This document shows, piece after piece, positions 1-7,059 of a stretch of DNA of 64,000 nt. Source of the stretch: an uncultured SAR86 cluster bacterium (GTDB lineage Bacteria > Pseudomonadota > Gammaproteobacteria > Magnimaribacterales > D2472); contig CACJSU010000002.1 of NCBI GenBank assembly GCA_902596165.1, positions 124,001 to 188,000 of the forward strand, in the 5' to 3' direction. The first letter of the stretch is position 1, and each line of letters opens with the position of its first letter. The notes under the pieces are model-generated. The model saw nothing but the letters and a program-made list of their open reading frames with translations. It searched no databases and was not told the origin of the DNA. A program made the translations under genes and the position numbers.

Positions 1-2
1 GA

Positions 3-875
3 GGCTATGACGTTTGGGAGCTTCCTCCAAATGGTCAAGGCATTGCAGCTTTGCAAATTTTGAATATTTTAGAAAACTACAACGTTAAAAAAATGGGACT
101 TTTTAGTGCTGAATACATCCATTTGTTTACTGAAGCCAAAAAATTAGTCTTTGCAGATCGAGCAAAATATTATGCAGATCCTGATTTTTCAAAAATTCCA
201 GTTCAGGAATTAATCTCTAAAAGCTATGCTAAAGATAGAGCAAAACTTATCAATCTTTCTGAAGCAGCCCAAACAGATCAGCCTGGGGTTTTAGAGTCTG
301 GAGATACCATCTATCTAACTGCTGCAGATCAATATGGAAACATGATCTCTCTAATTCAAAGCAATTATCGTGGTATGGGCTCTGGAATGATGCCTCCTGG
401 TTTAGGCTTCATGCTTCAAGATCGAGGAGAGCTATTTAGTTTAGATAAAAATCATAAGAATGCTCTTGAAGGAGGCAAAAGACCCTTCCACACAATCATT
501 CCAGCATTTGTGACTAAGGATGGGAAGCCATTTATGAGTTTTGGGGTGATGGGTGGAGCAACCCAACCTCAAGCACATGCTCAGATTATTATTAATATGA
601 TCGATTTTGGTTTAAATCTTCAGGAAGCTGGTGACGCTCCACGAATAGTCCATAGCGGATCTTCGCAACCAACCGATGAGGTAATGACAGATGGAGGTAC
701 ATTGAGCATTGAAAGCGGCTTTGGAAAAGAAATTGAAAAACAATTAACAAAGAAAGGTCACAACATAAAATATGAAAAAGGTATCTTTGGTGGCTACCAA
801 GCAATTATGCTTGAGGATGGCGTTTACTATGGTGCATCAGAAACTAGAAAGGATGGTCAAGCTGCTGGATATTAA
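3..875 (+). CDS. ggt: Gamma-glutamyltransferase, 3' part (5' end lies outside the window)
   Basis: Frame is open from base 3 (GYDVWELPPNGQGIAALQ...). Ntn-hydrolase GGT small-subunit motifs such as GSGMMPPGLGFMLQDRG and GGKRPFHTIIPA are present. Confidence 0.9.
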   Translation, partial: GYDVWELPPNGQGIAALQILNILENYNVKKMGLFSAEYIHLFTEAKKLVFADRAKYYADPDFSKIPVQELISKSYAKDRAKLINLSEAAQTDQPGVLESGDTIYLTAADQYGNMISLIQSNYRGMGSGMMPPGLGFMLQDRGELFSLDKNHKNALEGGKRPFHTIIPAFVTKDGKPFMSFGVMGGATQPQAHAQIIINMIDFGLNLQEAGDAPRIVHSGSSQPTDEVMTDGGTLSIESGFGKEIEKQLTKKGHNIKYEKGIFGGYQAIMLEDGVYYGASETRKDGQAAGY

Positions 876-879
876 ATCT

Positions 880-1281
880 TTAACTCATCCTTTTTAATGC
901 ACATAACTTATTGCCAGATGGATCTCTAAGATAGGCAAGATACATATCATATCCAACATATTTTTTTACATCTCGGATACCTGGCGGATCCTCACATGTT
1001 TCTCCACCATTTTCTATGCCTGCTTGATGCCAAGCATCACCAGTCTCAGTATCTGGAACTGAAAAACCGATTGTAGTTCCATTTCCTCCCGAGGCTGGCT
1101 CGTCATTTATGGGCTCAGTAATAATAAACATATTGTTTTCATGTATGTATAAATACCTGGTTTGGCCAGTTGGATTAACAGATAAGATTCCCGGCTTACA
1201 ACCCAGAGTTCCTAAAACCGCATCATAAAAAACTTTAGATGCCTCAATATCATTTGATCCAACCATAATATGACTAAACAT
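880..1281 (-). CDS. VOC (glyoxalase/bleomycin resistance) family protein
   Basis: 133 aa; MFSHIMVGSNDIEASKVFYDAVLG... with C-terminal YLRDPSGNKLCA. Confidence 0.85.
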   Translation of the reverse strand: MFSHIMVGSNDIEASKVFYDAVLGTLGCKPGILSVNPTGQTRYLYIHENNMFIITEPINDEPASGGNGTTIGFSVPDTETGDAWHQAGIENGGETCEDPPGIRDVKKYVGYDMYLAYLRDPSGNKLCALKRMS

Positions 1282-1297
1282 ATGCGCTCCTCCTGAA

Positions 1298-1657
1298 TTA
1301 AATTAATGACTTTTTCTTAGCCCCTTGATCTAGAATATCTTGAAATCCAACCAAGTTAAAAACTTTTTTATAACCTACTTTTTTTAAATTGTATCCTGCT
1401 ATAGCCGATCTTACGCCTATAGCACAAAAAACATAGACTGAAGTGTCAAATGAAATATCATCATTGTTATTTAACCTAAATTCTATAACCCCTTTAGGAA
1501 CATGGATTGATCCATGAACTGTACCAGATGCCTTTAACTCATCATGCTGTCGAACATCTATCATGACTTTTGCGTTTGAATCATTTTTGAAATCATCAAA
1601 TGATACCCTGGGGATTATTTCATCCGCTTTTAGTAATAATTCTTCTGTATATGTCAT
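1298..1657 (-). CDS. Rhodanese-like domain protein
   Basis: 119 aa; VMIDVRQHDELKASGTVHGSIHVPKG and the active-site-like segment VYVFCAIGVRSA. Confidence 0.85.
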   Translation of the reverse strand: MTYTEELLLKADEIIPRVSFDDFKNDSNAKVMIDVRQHDELKASGTVHGSIHVPKGVIEFRLNNNDDISFDTSVYVFCAIGVRSAIAGYNLKKVGYKKVFNLVGFQDILDQGAKKKSLI

Positions 1658-1658
1658 C

Positions 1659-2522
1659 TTAATTTTTGATCTTTACTTTAGTTGAATTAGCAAAGTACAT
1701 ACCCATCATAACAAAAAGAAAACCACCCAAAATAATGAGCGTAATCTTTTCTTGAAGAAAAATTGCACCCCACAAAATACTAAAAACAGGAAGTAAGTAT
1801 GTCAGAGTTGATGTTTTTACAGCTCCTATTCTATTTATCAATCTTATATAACCAAGATAGCCAATTCCTGTTGAAACAACAGCAAGCCAAAGCAATGCTA
1901 AAAATGAGTTTAAATTAGGAATTGTATCGGGCAAATTAAAAACTGCAAAAGGTGTCATAAATAGTCCGCCAAAGAGCATCGACCAACCTATTAAAACTTT
2001 TTTATTTGAATTTGAGTGAAATTTTTCAAGATAATTACCATTAAATGCATAACACAGAGAGCCAAGTAACGCGCACAAACTTGCAATAATAGTGCTAGAT
2101 CCATTCGCAGGATTTACAAGAATAATAACACCCAAAAAACCTAGGCATAGACCAATAATCTGTTTTACAGAAATCGACTCATTTAACCAGAAATAAGCAA
2201 TCACAGTGGTAAGAAAGGCAGTAGTACCATTTAGAATTCCAAGCATATTTGATGTAGCACCAAGAGAAGCAAATGCAAATAATGTAAAAGGCAATGCATT
2301 GCTAAAAATTGCAATAATTATGATTCCAGGTAAATGAGATTTAAATAAGAATCTATATTTTTTTCGTAATAACAAGGGCATGAATACTAAACCAGCAATT
2401 AAAAGTCTTAAAGTCACTAATAAAATCGGTCCAAAATCTACAGCTGAAATTTTAATGAACATAAAGGCGCTGCCCCAAATGGCAGCAAGCGAAGTTAGTA
2501 AAAACCAGTCTTTAGATTCCAC
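1659..2522 (-). CDS. EamA/DMT-family transporter
   Basis: 287 aa polytopic membrane protein; LTSLAAIWGSAFMFIKI at the N-terminus and a duplicated EamA architecture. Confidence 0.88.
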   Translation of the reverse strand: MESKDWFLLTSLAAIWGSAFMFIKISAVDFGPILLVTLRLLIAGLVFMPLLLRKKYRFLFKSHLPGIIIIAIFSNALPFTLFAFASLGATSNMLGILNGTTAFLTTVIAYFWLNESISVKQIIGLCLGFLGVIILVNPANGSSTIIASLCALLGSLCYAFNGNYLEKFHSNSNKKVLIGWSMLFGGLFMTPFAVFNLPDTIPNLNSFLALLWLAVVSTGIGYLGYIRLINRIGAVKTSTLTYLLPVFSILWGAIFLQEKITLIILGGFLFVMMGMYFANSTKVKIKN

Positions 2523-2604
2523 GTAATATATAAGTCTTATAAAAGTTGATGAATTTTAAACTAATTAAAAGCCTTGGGTTGATAATTTAGATATAAATTA
2601 TTTT

Positions 2605-2632
2605 AAAAAAGAAGCCTCCCGAAGGAGGCTTC
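2605..2632 (-). terminator. Rho-independent terminator (minus strand)
   Basis: Minus-strand GAAGCCTCC-TTCG-GGAGGCTTC followed by TTTTTT: 9-bp stem with UUCG tetraloop. Confidence 0.9.
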
Positions 2633-2734
2633 ATACTATCAGAGTTAGATAAGTCTGATAGGCGAATTCGGTAATTCACCTCTTGTCAAAAGGCGAACCC
2701 TCCGTTTTCTAATTTAATATAAATACTAATAAGA

Positions 2735-2767
2735 TCACCTCCTGCGCAAGGGTATTAAAACAAGCAT
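2735..2767 (-). CDS. Putative leader peptide MLVLIPLRRR
   Basis: ATG CTT GTT TTA ATA CCC TTG CGC AGG AGG TGA, preceded by AAGGGG about 8 nt upstream; lies upstream of alternative hairpins and a terminator. Confidence 0.4.
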   Translation of the reverse strand: MLVLIPLRRR

Positions 2768-2865
2768 AAACAAATCCCCTTAGTAATTTGTACATGCGAC
2801 ATCTAGTTAAATTATATAGAGAAATCCTTTAAATTAAATACTGTTTTCAAGGAAAAGATGCAGCT

Positions 2866-3099
2866 TTAATGCAATAATTCAGGTTGATAGTATTCTTTGC
2901 TTTCAACCAAACTAAGATCAATAGGTTCACTTTCTTTTGGTTCTTGAATGTTATCAATATCTAAATATTCAATCGCTTTTTGTATATCTGCACCGAAGTA
3001 TTTAAATGCAATAGTCTTTAAGCCTGCACTTTTATCTACAAAAGCCTCATACTCGTGAAAGATCGGATCTAAAGGGTTTAAATGTATTAAATTATTCAT
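2866..3099 (-). CDS. Uncharacterised 77-aa protein, putative SOS-regulated gene
   Basis: ATG at 3099 (MNNLIHLNPLDPIFHEYEAF...) lies directly downstream of a perfect LexA-type palindrome. The longer 105-aa ORF would read through that palindrome. Confidence 0.6.
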   Translation of the reverse strand: MNNLIHLNPLDPIFHEYEAFVDKSAGLKTIAFKYFGADIQKAIEYLDIDNIQEPKESEPIDLSLVESKEYYQPELLH

Positions 3100-3110
3100 A
3101 ATATTATTTT

Positions 3111-3130
3111 TACTGTATATATATACAGTA
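3111..3130. promoter_or_regulatory. LexA (SOS) box
   Basis: TACTGTATATATATACAGTA, a perfect palindrome identical to the gammaproteobacterial LexA consensus. Confidence 0.8.
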
Positions 3131-3198
3131 TTTAATAACATTATTAAAACTAAGTCAACTATTGGCTGCAAGCGATTAATCAACCAAAATAGTTACTT

Positions 3199-3711
3199 AT
3201 GAGAAATAATCAAGATATCAACGAAAGAGTTGAATCAGTTCATGCAGTTAGCACTATTAAAAATTTAAAATTTAAATATTGGCATGCTTGCGATTTAAAA
3301 AAACCCGCTGATATTCTTAGTTGTTTTTGTATGGATGATGTTTACATTAATTTTGAAGATTTTGGTATCTTCTCTTCCGCTAAAGCCATGGTAAAAAAAT
3401 ATGAACTTAATTCATGTCATGATCATTTGCTTGAACAGCATGTAGGTAAAAATGAGGTTATTAAATTATTATCTAGCAACGAGGCATCGGGGTTTTGGTC
3501 ATTATCCTATAGCTTAATTGATACTCTAAAAAATATTAATCTTCATATTACTGGCACCTACGAAGACTTATATATTAGTGATGAGAATAATAATTGGCTA
3601 ATTAAAGAAACGGTCTTTAAAAAAAGAAGCAGTATGTATAGATCATTATCTTCAGGCCAATGCTCCAACCCAAGAATTTCTAGAAGCTTAGGTGGCAAAA
3701 AGATTATCTAA
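3199..3711 (+). CDS. SnoaL/NTF2-like family protein
   Basis: 170 aa; LKFKYWHACDLKKPADILSCFCMDDVYINFEDFG resembles SnoaL-like domains. Confidence 0.7.
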   Translation: MRNNQDINERVESVHAVSTIKNLKFKYWHACDLKKPADILSCFCMDDVYINFEDFGIFSSAKAMVKKYELNSCHDHLLEQHVGKNEVIKLLSSNEASGFWSLSYSLIDTLKNINLHITGTYEDLYISDENNNWLIKETVFKKRSSMYRSLSSGQCSNPRISRSLGGKKII

Positions 3712-4101
3712 GTTTTTAAAGGCTTTAAATTCAAGCGCGTTCCCACTAGGATCTTTGAGAAACATTGTGCGCTGTTCTCCTGGTTGACCTGAGAAACGAA
3801 CTTTAGGCTCAATAATAAAAGATTGATTTTTATTTTTTAATTGCTCGGTAAGAATATCGAATTGATCGAAACTTAAAATAACTCCAAAATGTGGTACTGG
3901 AACATCATCCCCATCAACAGGATTAGTGTTTTCTGCATGAGCTTTTTTAACAAAGTGACAAACTAATTGATGGCCGAATAAGTTAAAATCAATCCAAGAA
4001 TCACTTGCTCTGCCTCTCTGACACCCAAGGGTGTTTTCATAAAAATCAGTTGCTTTAGCTAAATCATTAACAGGTATAGCTAAGTGAAATGGATTCTTCA
4101 T
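3688..4101 (-). CDS. VOC (glyoxalase) family protein
   Basis: 137 aa; FHLAIPVNDLAKATDFYENTLGC... FLKDPSGNALEFKAF. Confidence 0.9.
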   Translation of the reverse strand: MKNPFHLAIPVNDLAKATDFYENTLGCQRGRASDSWIDFNLFGHQLVCHFVKKAHAENTNPVDGDDVPVPHFGVILSFDQFDILTEQLKNKNQSFIIEPKVRFSGQPGEQRTMFLKDPSGNALEFKAFKNLDNLFAT

Positions 4102-4158
4102 GACTAAATGTTTAGTAGAATGTTAAAATCAATATACTACATCAGGCAAAGGAATATT

Positions 4159-5976
4159 ATGAAAAAATTATTTAAGTATGTTGGCTATCTTGCTCTCAGC
4201 GGCTTAGCTGTTATATCGCTATATTTAACAAATTTATTTTTAATGAAGCCCTATTCGATTGATCATTATCTTGCTAAAGAGCTAACTTTAAGCCTTTTGG
4301 ACTCACCTGAGTTTATGACATACATAGGTATTTTTGATCCATTTAATGCAATTCTTAAACACAATCAGCAGTTGACCATTGACACCTTGGAGGATGGTGA
4401 ACAGGATTATCAGGATACTCTAGAACACCTTAAGGTCTTGAAAAAATACAACACAGATGGCTTAACGGATGTACAAAAAGTCACACAAAAAATAGCTATT
4501 TTTGATACTGAAAATAGCATTAATAGATTTGAAAACTTTAGATTCCATTCTTATCCATTCAATCAAATTAGCGGTAATCACCTAAATATTGTTGAATTTA
4601 TGACAGACACCCATCCTATACGAAATTATAGAGAGGCTACAGATTACATTAAAAGAGTTAGATTATTTGATGACTCAATGAACTCAGATTTGGTTTGGCT
4701 AGAAGAACAAAAAAAATTAGGGATTTATGCACCTAAATTTGTTTTTGATCATGTGATAAGGCAGTTGAAAGAATTAATTGCATACACAGATGATAACAAT
4801 CCATTGATGCAAGTATTTATAAGAAAAGTTAATGAGTTAGATATATCATCTGAAAAAAAAGAAGCATTGTTTAGCGAGTTGAGCCTTGTTATTCAATCCG
4901 ATGTAAAACCAGGTTATCAATCAATCCTTCAATACATGGAGAACAACTATGATCAAGCAAACAAGCATCATGGCGTTTGGTCTTTGCCAAACGGTGATGC
5001 TTTTTATACATCTCGTCTAAGGTCTTATACTACGACAGACTATACGGCTGAAGAAATCCATCAGATTGGCCTTTCAGAGGTTGAGAGGATTGGAAATCGT
5101 ATGAAAGAAATCTTTATTTTATTGGGGTATGAGGTCAATAAGCCGGTTGGCGAGATGATGAATGAGTTAAACGAGAATCCAGATTTTCTTTATGCCGATA
5201 CTCCGGATCGAAAACAAATTGTTATTGCTGATTACAATCAAATGGTAAAAGAAGCAGAAGAAGATGTTAGACCCTATTTTGAAAGATTTCCAATAAGTCC
5301 GGTAGAGGTGAGAGCTGTTCCAGAATATTCAGAAAAAACTGCTGCTGGAGGCTATTATCAAGCTCCAAGCTTAGACGGTTCACGCCCAGGTGTTTTTTAT
5401 GCAAATTTATATGATATTAAACAGACGCCAACTTTTGGCATGAGAACTCTCACATTTCATGAAGCCGTTCCAGGTCATCATTTTCAAATTGCTTTAAATC
5501 AAGAAAATGAAGATTTAACACTCTATAGAAAGATGGGATATAGAACCTCTGCATTTACAGAGGGTTGGGCTTTGTACTCAGAGCAATTAGCTGTAGAGGT
5601 TGGGATGACCAAAAATCTATATGATGAATTGGGGGTCTTACAAAGTGAGATGTTTAGAGCCAATCGATTGGTTGTAGATACAGGCCTGCATTATAAAAAA
5701 TGGACTAGAGAAGAAGCCATGGATTATATGAAAAGAACTACAGGCATGTCAGATACAGAAGTCAGGGTTGAAATTGAGAGATATATTGTTTGGCCCGGTC
5801 AAGCAACTAGCTACAAAATGGGCATGCTAAAGATTCTAGAGTTAAGAGAAAAAGCAAAAGAAGCTCTTGGAGAGAAATTTGATATAAGAAAATTCCACAC
5901 TATTGTCCTAGATCAAGGAATAGTTCCTTTGTTTATTCTTGAAGATATTATTGATGAGTGGATTATGAGTTATTAA
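4159..5976 (+). CDS. DUF885 family protein
   Basis: Conserved FHEAVPGHHFQ and TEGWALYSEQLAVEVG motifs. The start is taken as MKKLFKYVGYLAL (signal anchor) rather than 4108. Confidence 0.88.
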   Translation: MKKLFKYVGYLALSGLAVISLYLTNLFLMKPYSIDHYLAKELTLSLLDSPEFMTYIGIFDPFNAILKHNQQLTIDTLEDGEQDYQDTLEHLKVLKKYNTDGLTDVQKVTQKIAIFDTENSINRFENFRFHSYPFNQISGNHLNIVEFMTDTHPIRNYREATDYIKRVRLFDDSMNSDLVWLEEQKKLGIYAPKFVFDHVIRQLKELIAYTDDNNPLMQVFIRKVNELDISSEKKEALFSELSLVIQSDVKPGYQSILQYMENNYDQANKHHGVWSLPNGDAFYTSRLRSYTTTDYTAEEIHQIGLSEVERIGNRMKEIFILLGYEVNKPVGEMMNELNENPDFLYADTPDRKQIVIADYNQMVKEAEEDVRPYFERFPISPVEVRAVPEYSEKTAAGGYYQAPSLDGSRPGVFYANLYDIKQTPTFGMRTLTFHEAVPGHHFQIALNQENEDLTLYRKMGYRTSAFTEGWALYSEQLAVEVGMTKNLYDELGVLQSEMFRANRLVVDTGLHYKKWTREEAMDYMKRTTGMSDTEVRVEIERYIVWPGQATSYKMGMLKILELREKAKEALGEKFDIRKFHTIVLDQGIVPLFILEDIIDEWIMSY

Positions 5977-6542
5977 TTTTTTGCTTGTCTTAAAATTGGT
6001 TTCAATAATATGGTCAAAAACAAAAAGACTGAAACTGTTCCAACAATATCACCAATAAAAAATCTAAATACTTGATCTACATCTGTAATAGCATTTGAAA
6101 AACTTAAATTATTCCTACTAAGATATAAATTAACTAGCAATGAGTTGAAACCGGCAGATATAAAAGTAATTAAAAAAATATGTTTGTAGTTTCTTCTATT
6201 TAAAGGGCTAGAAATAGTTTGACCTAAAGTCAGACCAAGTGAGTTCAACATCGACAAGGAGAAAGGAACTGCCAAAACACTGATCAAACTAGTTATATAT
6301 ATAGGAAAGCTATAAAAACCGGGATCGATAATATATGGACCAAACAGCTCAGCTAAATATAACCCTGGTATAGCTTTATAGCCAAAATATACTACACACA
6401 AAACTCTTGCGGCATGTGGCAAGTAAAAAAATCCTCCGTGACCAGCAATAAATAAAACATGGGTATCTAAGAAATGCCATATGATCCACAAAACTGAGGA
6501 AAATACAAAGCTCGTGATCGAAACTACAATAAAGTTTTTCAA
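5973..6542 (-). CDS. Integral membrane protein, MASE1-like sensory domain without an output domain
   Basis: 189 aa polytopic; LPHAARVLCVVYFGYKAIPGLYLAELFG resembles MASE1-type sequences. Confidence 0.5.
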   Translation of the reverse strand: MKNFIVVSITSFVFSSVLWIIWHFLDTHVLFIAGHGGFFYLPHAARVLCVVYFGYKAIPGLYLAELFGPYIIDPGFYSFPIYITSLISVLAVPFSLSMLNSLGLTLGQTISSPLNRRNYKHIFLITFISAGFNSLLVNLYLSRNNLSFSNAITDVDQVFRFFIGDIVGTVSVFLFLTILLKPILRQAKN

Positions 6543-6550
6543 TGGAGTTT

Positions 6551-6847
6551 TTAGCTATTACAAACCAGAGTAACTAGAGATTCTCTGCCATCTTCTTCGG
6601 ACTGATTTAAATTGATAATTCCCTCATTAGATAGTTTTTTTAGGGTTTTATATACAGTAGACCGTGACATCCCTGAGTTATCAACAATTTCTGAAATATT
6701 AGAACCCGCTTGATTGACAGCACTTTGAGTAACAATAGTATAGAAAACCTTTAACTCATTGGGTGTAAAGTGTCTAATATTTAAATCCCTCTCAAGCCCA
6801 TCAAGCATGATTAGGGCATCGGAAATATTTCTGTAAAATTCATTCAT
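6551..6847 (-). CDS. Helix-turn-helix transcriptional regulator (MarR/TrmB-like)
   Basis: 98 aa with winged-HTH segment ISEIVDNSGMSRSTVYKTLKKLSNEGIINLNQ. Confidence 0.75.
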   Translation of the reverse strand: MNEFYRNISDALIMLDGLERDLNIRHFTPNELKVFYTIVTQSAVNQAGSNISEIVDNSGMSRSTVYKTLKKLSNEGIINLNQSEEDGRESLVTLVCNS

Positions 6848-6936
6848 ATCTATATGTTAACTTTGCTAAATAAAATTGTACATTACAAAAATTAATAAAT
6901 GAAAATGAGTTTGTTGTGGATGATGGGTTTTGAGAT

Positions 6937-7026
6937 TGGCGGAGAGACGGGGATTCGAACCCCGGAACCAGTTGCCCAGTTACTACCTTTCCAAGGTAGC
7001 GCAATCGACCACTCTGCCATCTCTCC
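6937..7026 (-). tRNA. tRNA-Ser(GGA), CCA encoded
   Basis: Cloverleaf GGAGAGATGGCAGAGTGGTCGATTGCG...CTACC-TTGGAAA-GGTAG...GGTTCGAATCCCCGTCTCTCCGCCA. Confidence 0.95.
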
Positions 7027-7059
7027 GAATTATGCTAAAGCATTTTACATGAACCAATC

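Larger units (their letters stand above)
2605..2805 (-). ncRNA. Candidate structured leader (attenuator) or independent small RNA
   Basis: Minus-strand TATAAT at 2811-2816, mini-ORF at 2735-2767, hairpins GGTGAATT-ACCG-AATTCGCC (2661-2680) and CTATCAGA-N10-TCTGATAG (2636-2661), then the terminator. Confidence 0.55.

Noticed and set aside
592-804. Antisense ORF in the gamma-glutamyltransferase gene (and similar antisense ORFs at 7505, 8711, 9212, 12949, 13495, 13878, 19725, 20652, 25189, 25658, 25897, 30128, 55144, 56001, 59675, 61319)
   Set aside because: Each lies opposite a well-supported gene, with no recognisable domain; likely chance open frames.
2733-2743. GATCACCTCCT on the + strand as a 16S rRNA gene remnant
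   Set aside because: No other 16S sequence flanks it; the surrounding DNA forms minus-strand hairpins and a terminator instead.
2866-3183. Full 105-aa version of the SOS-box ORF
   Set aside because: The extra N-terminus is translated from the LexA box and promoter region; ATG 3099 fits better.
6649-6660. TATATACAGTA-like LexA half-site
   Set aside because: Only half of the palindrome, inside the HTH coding region.
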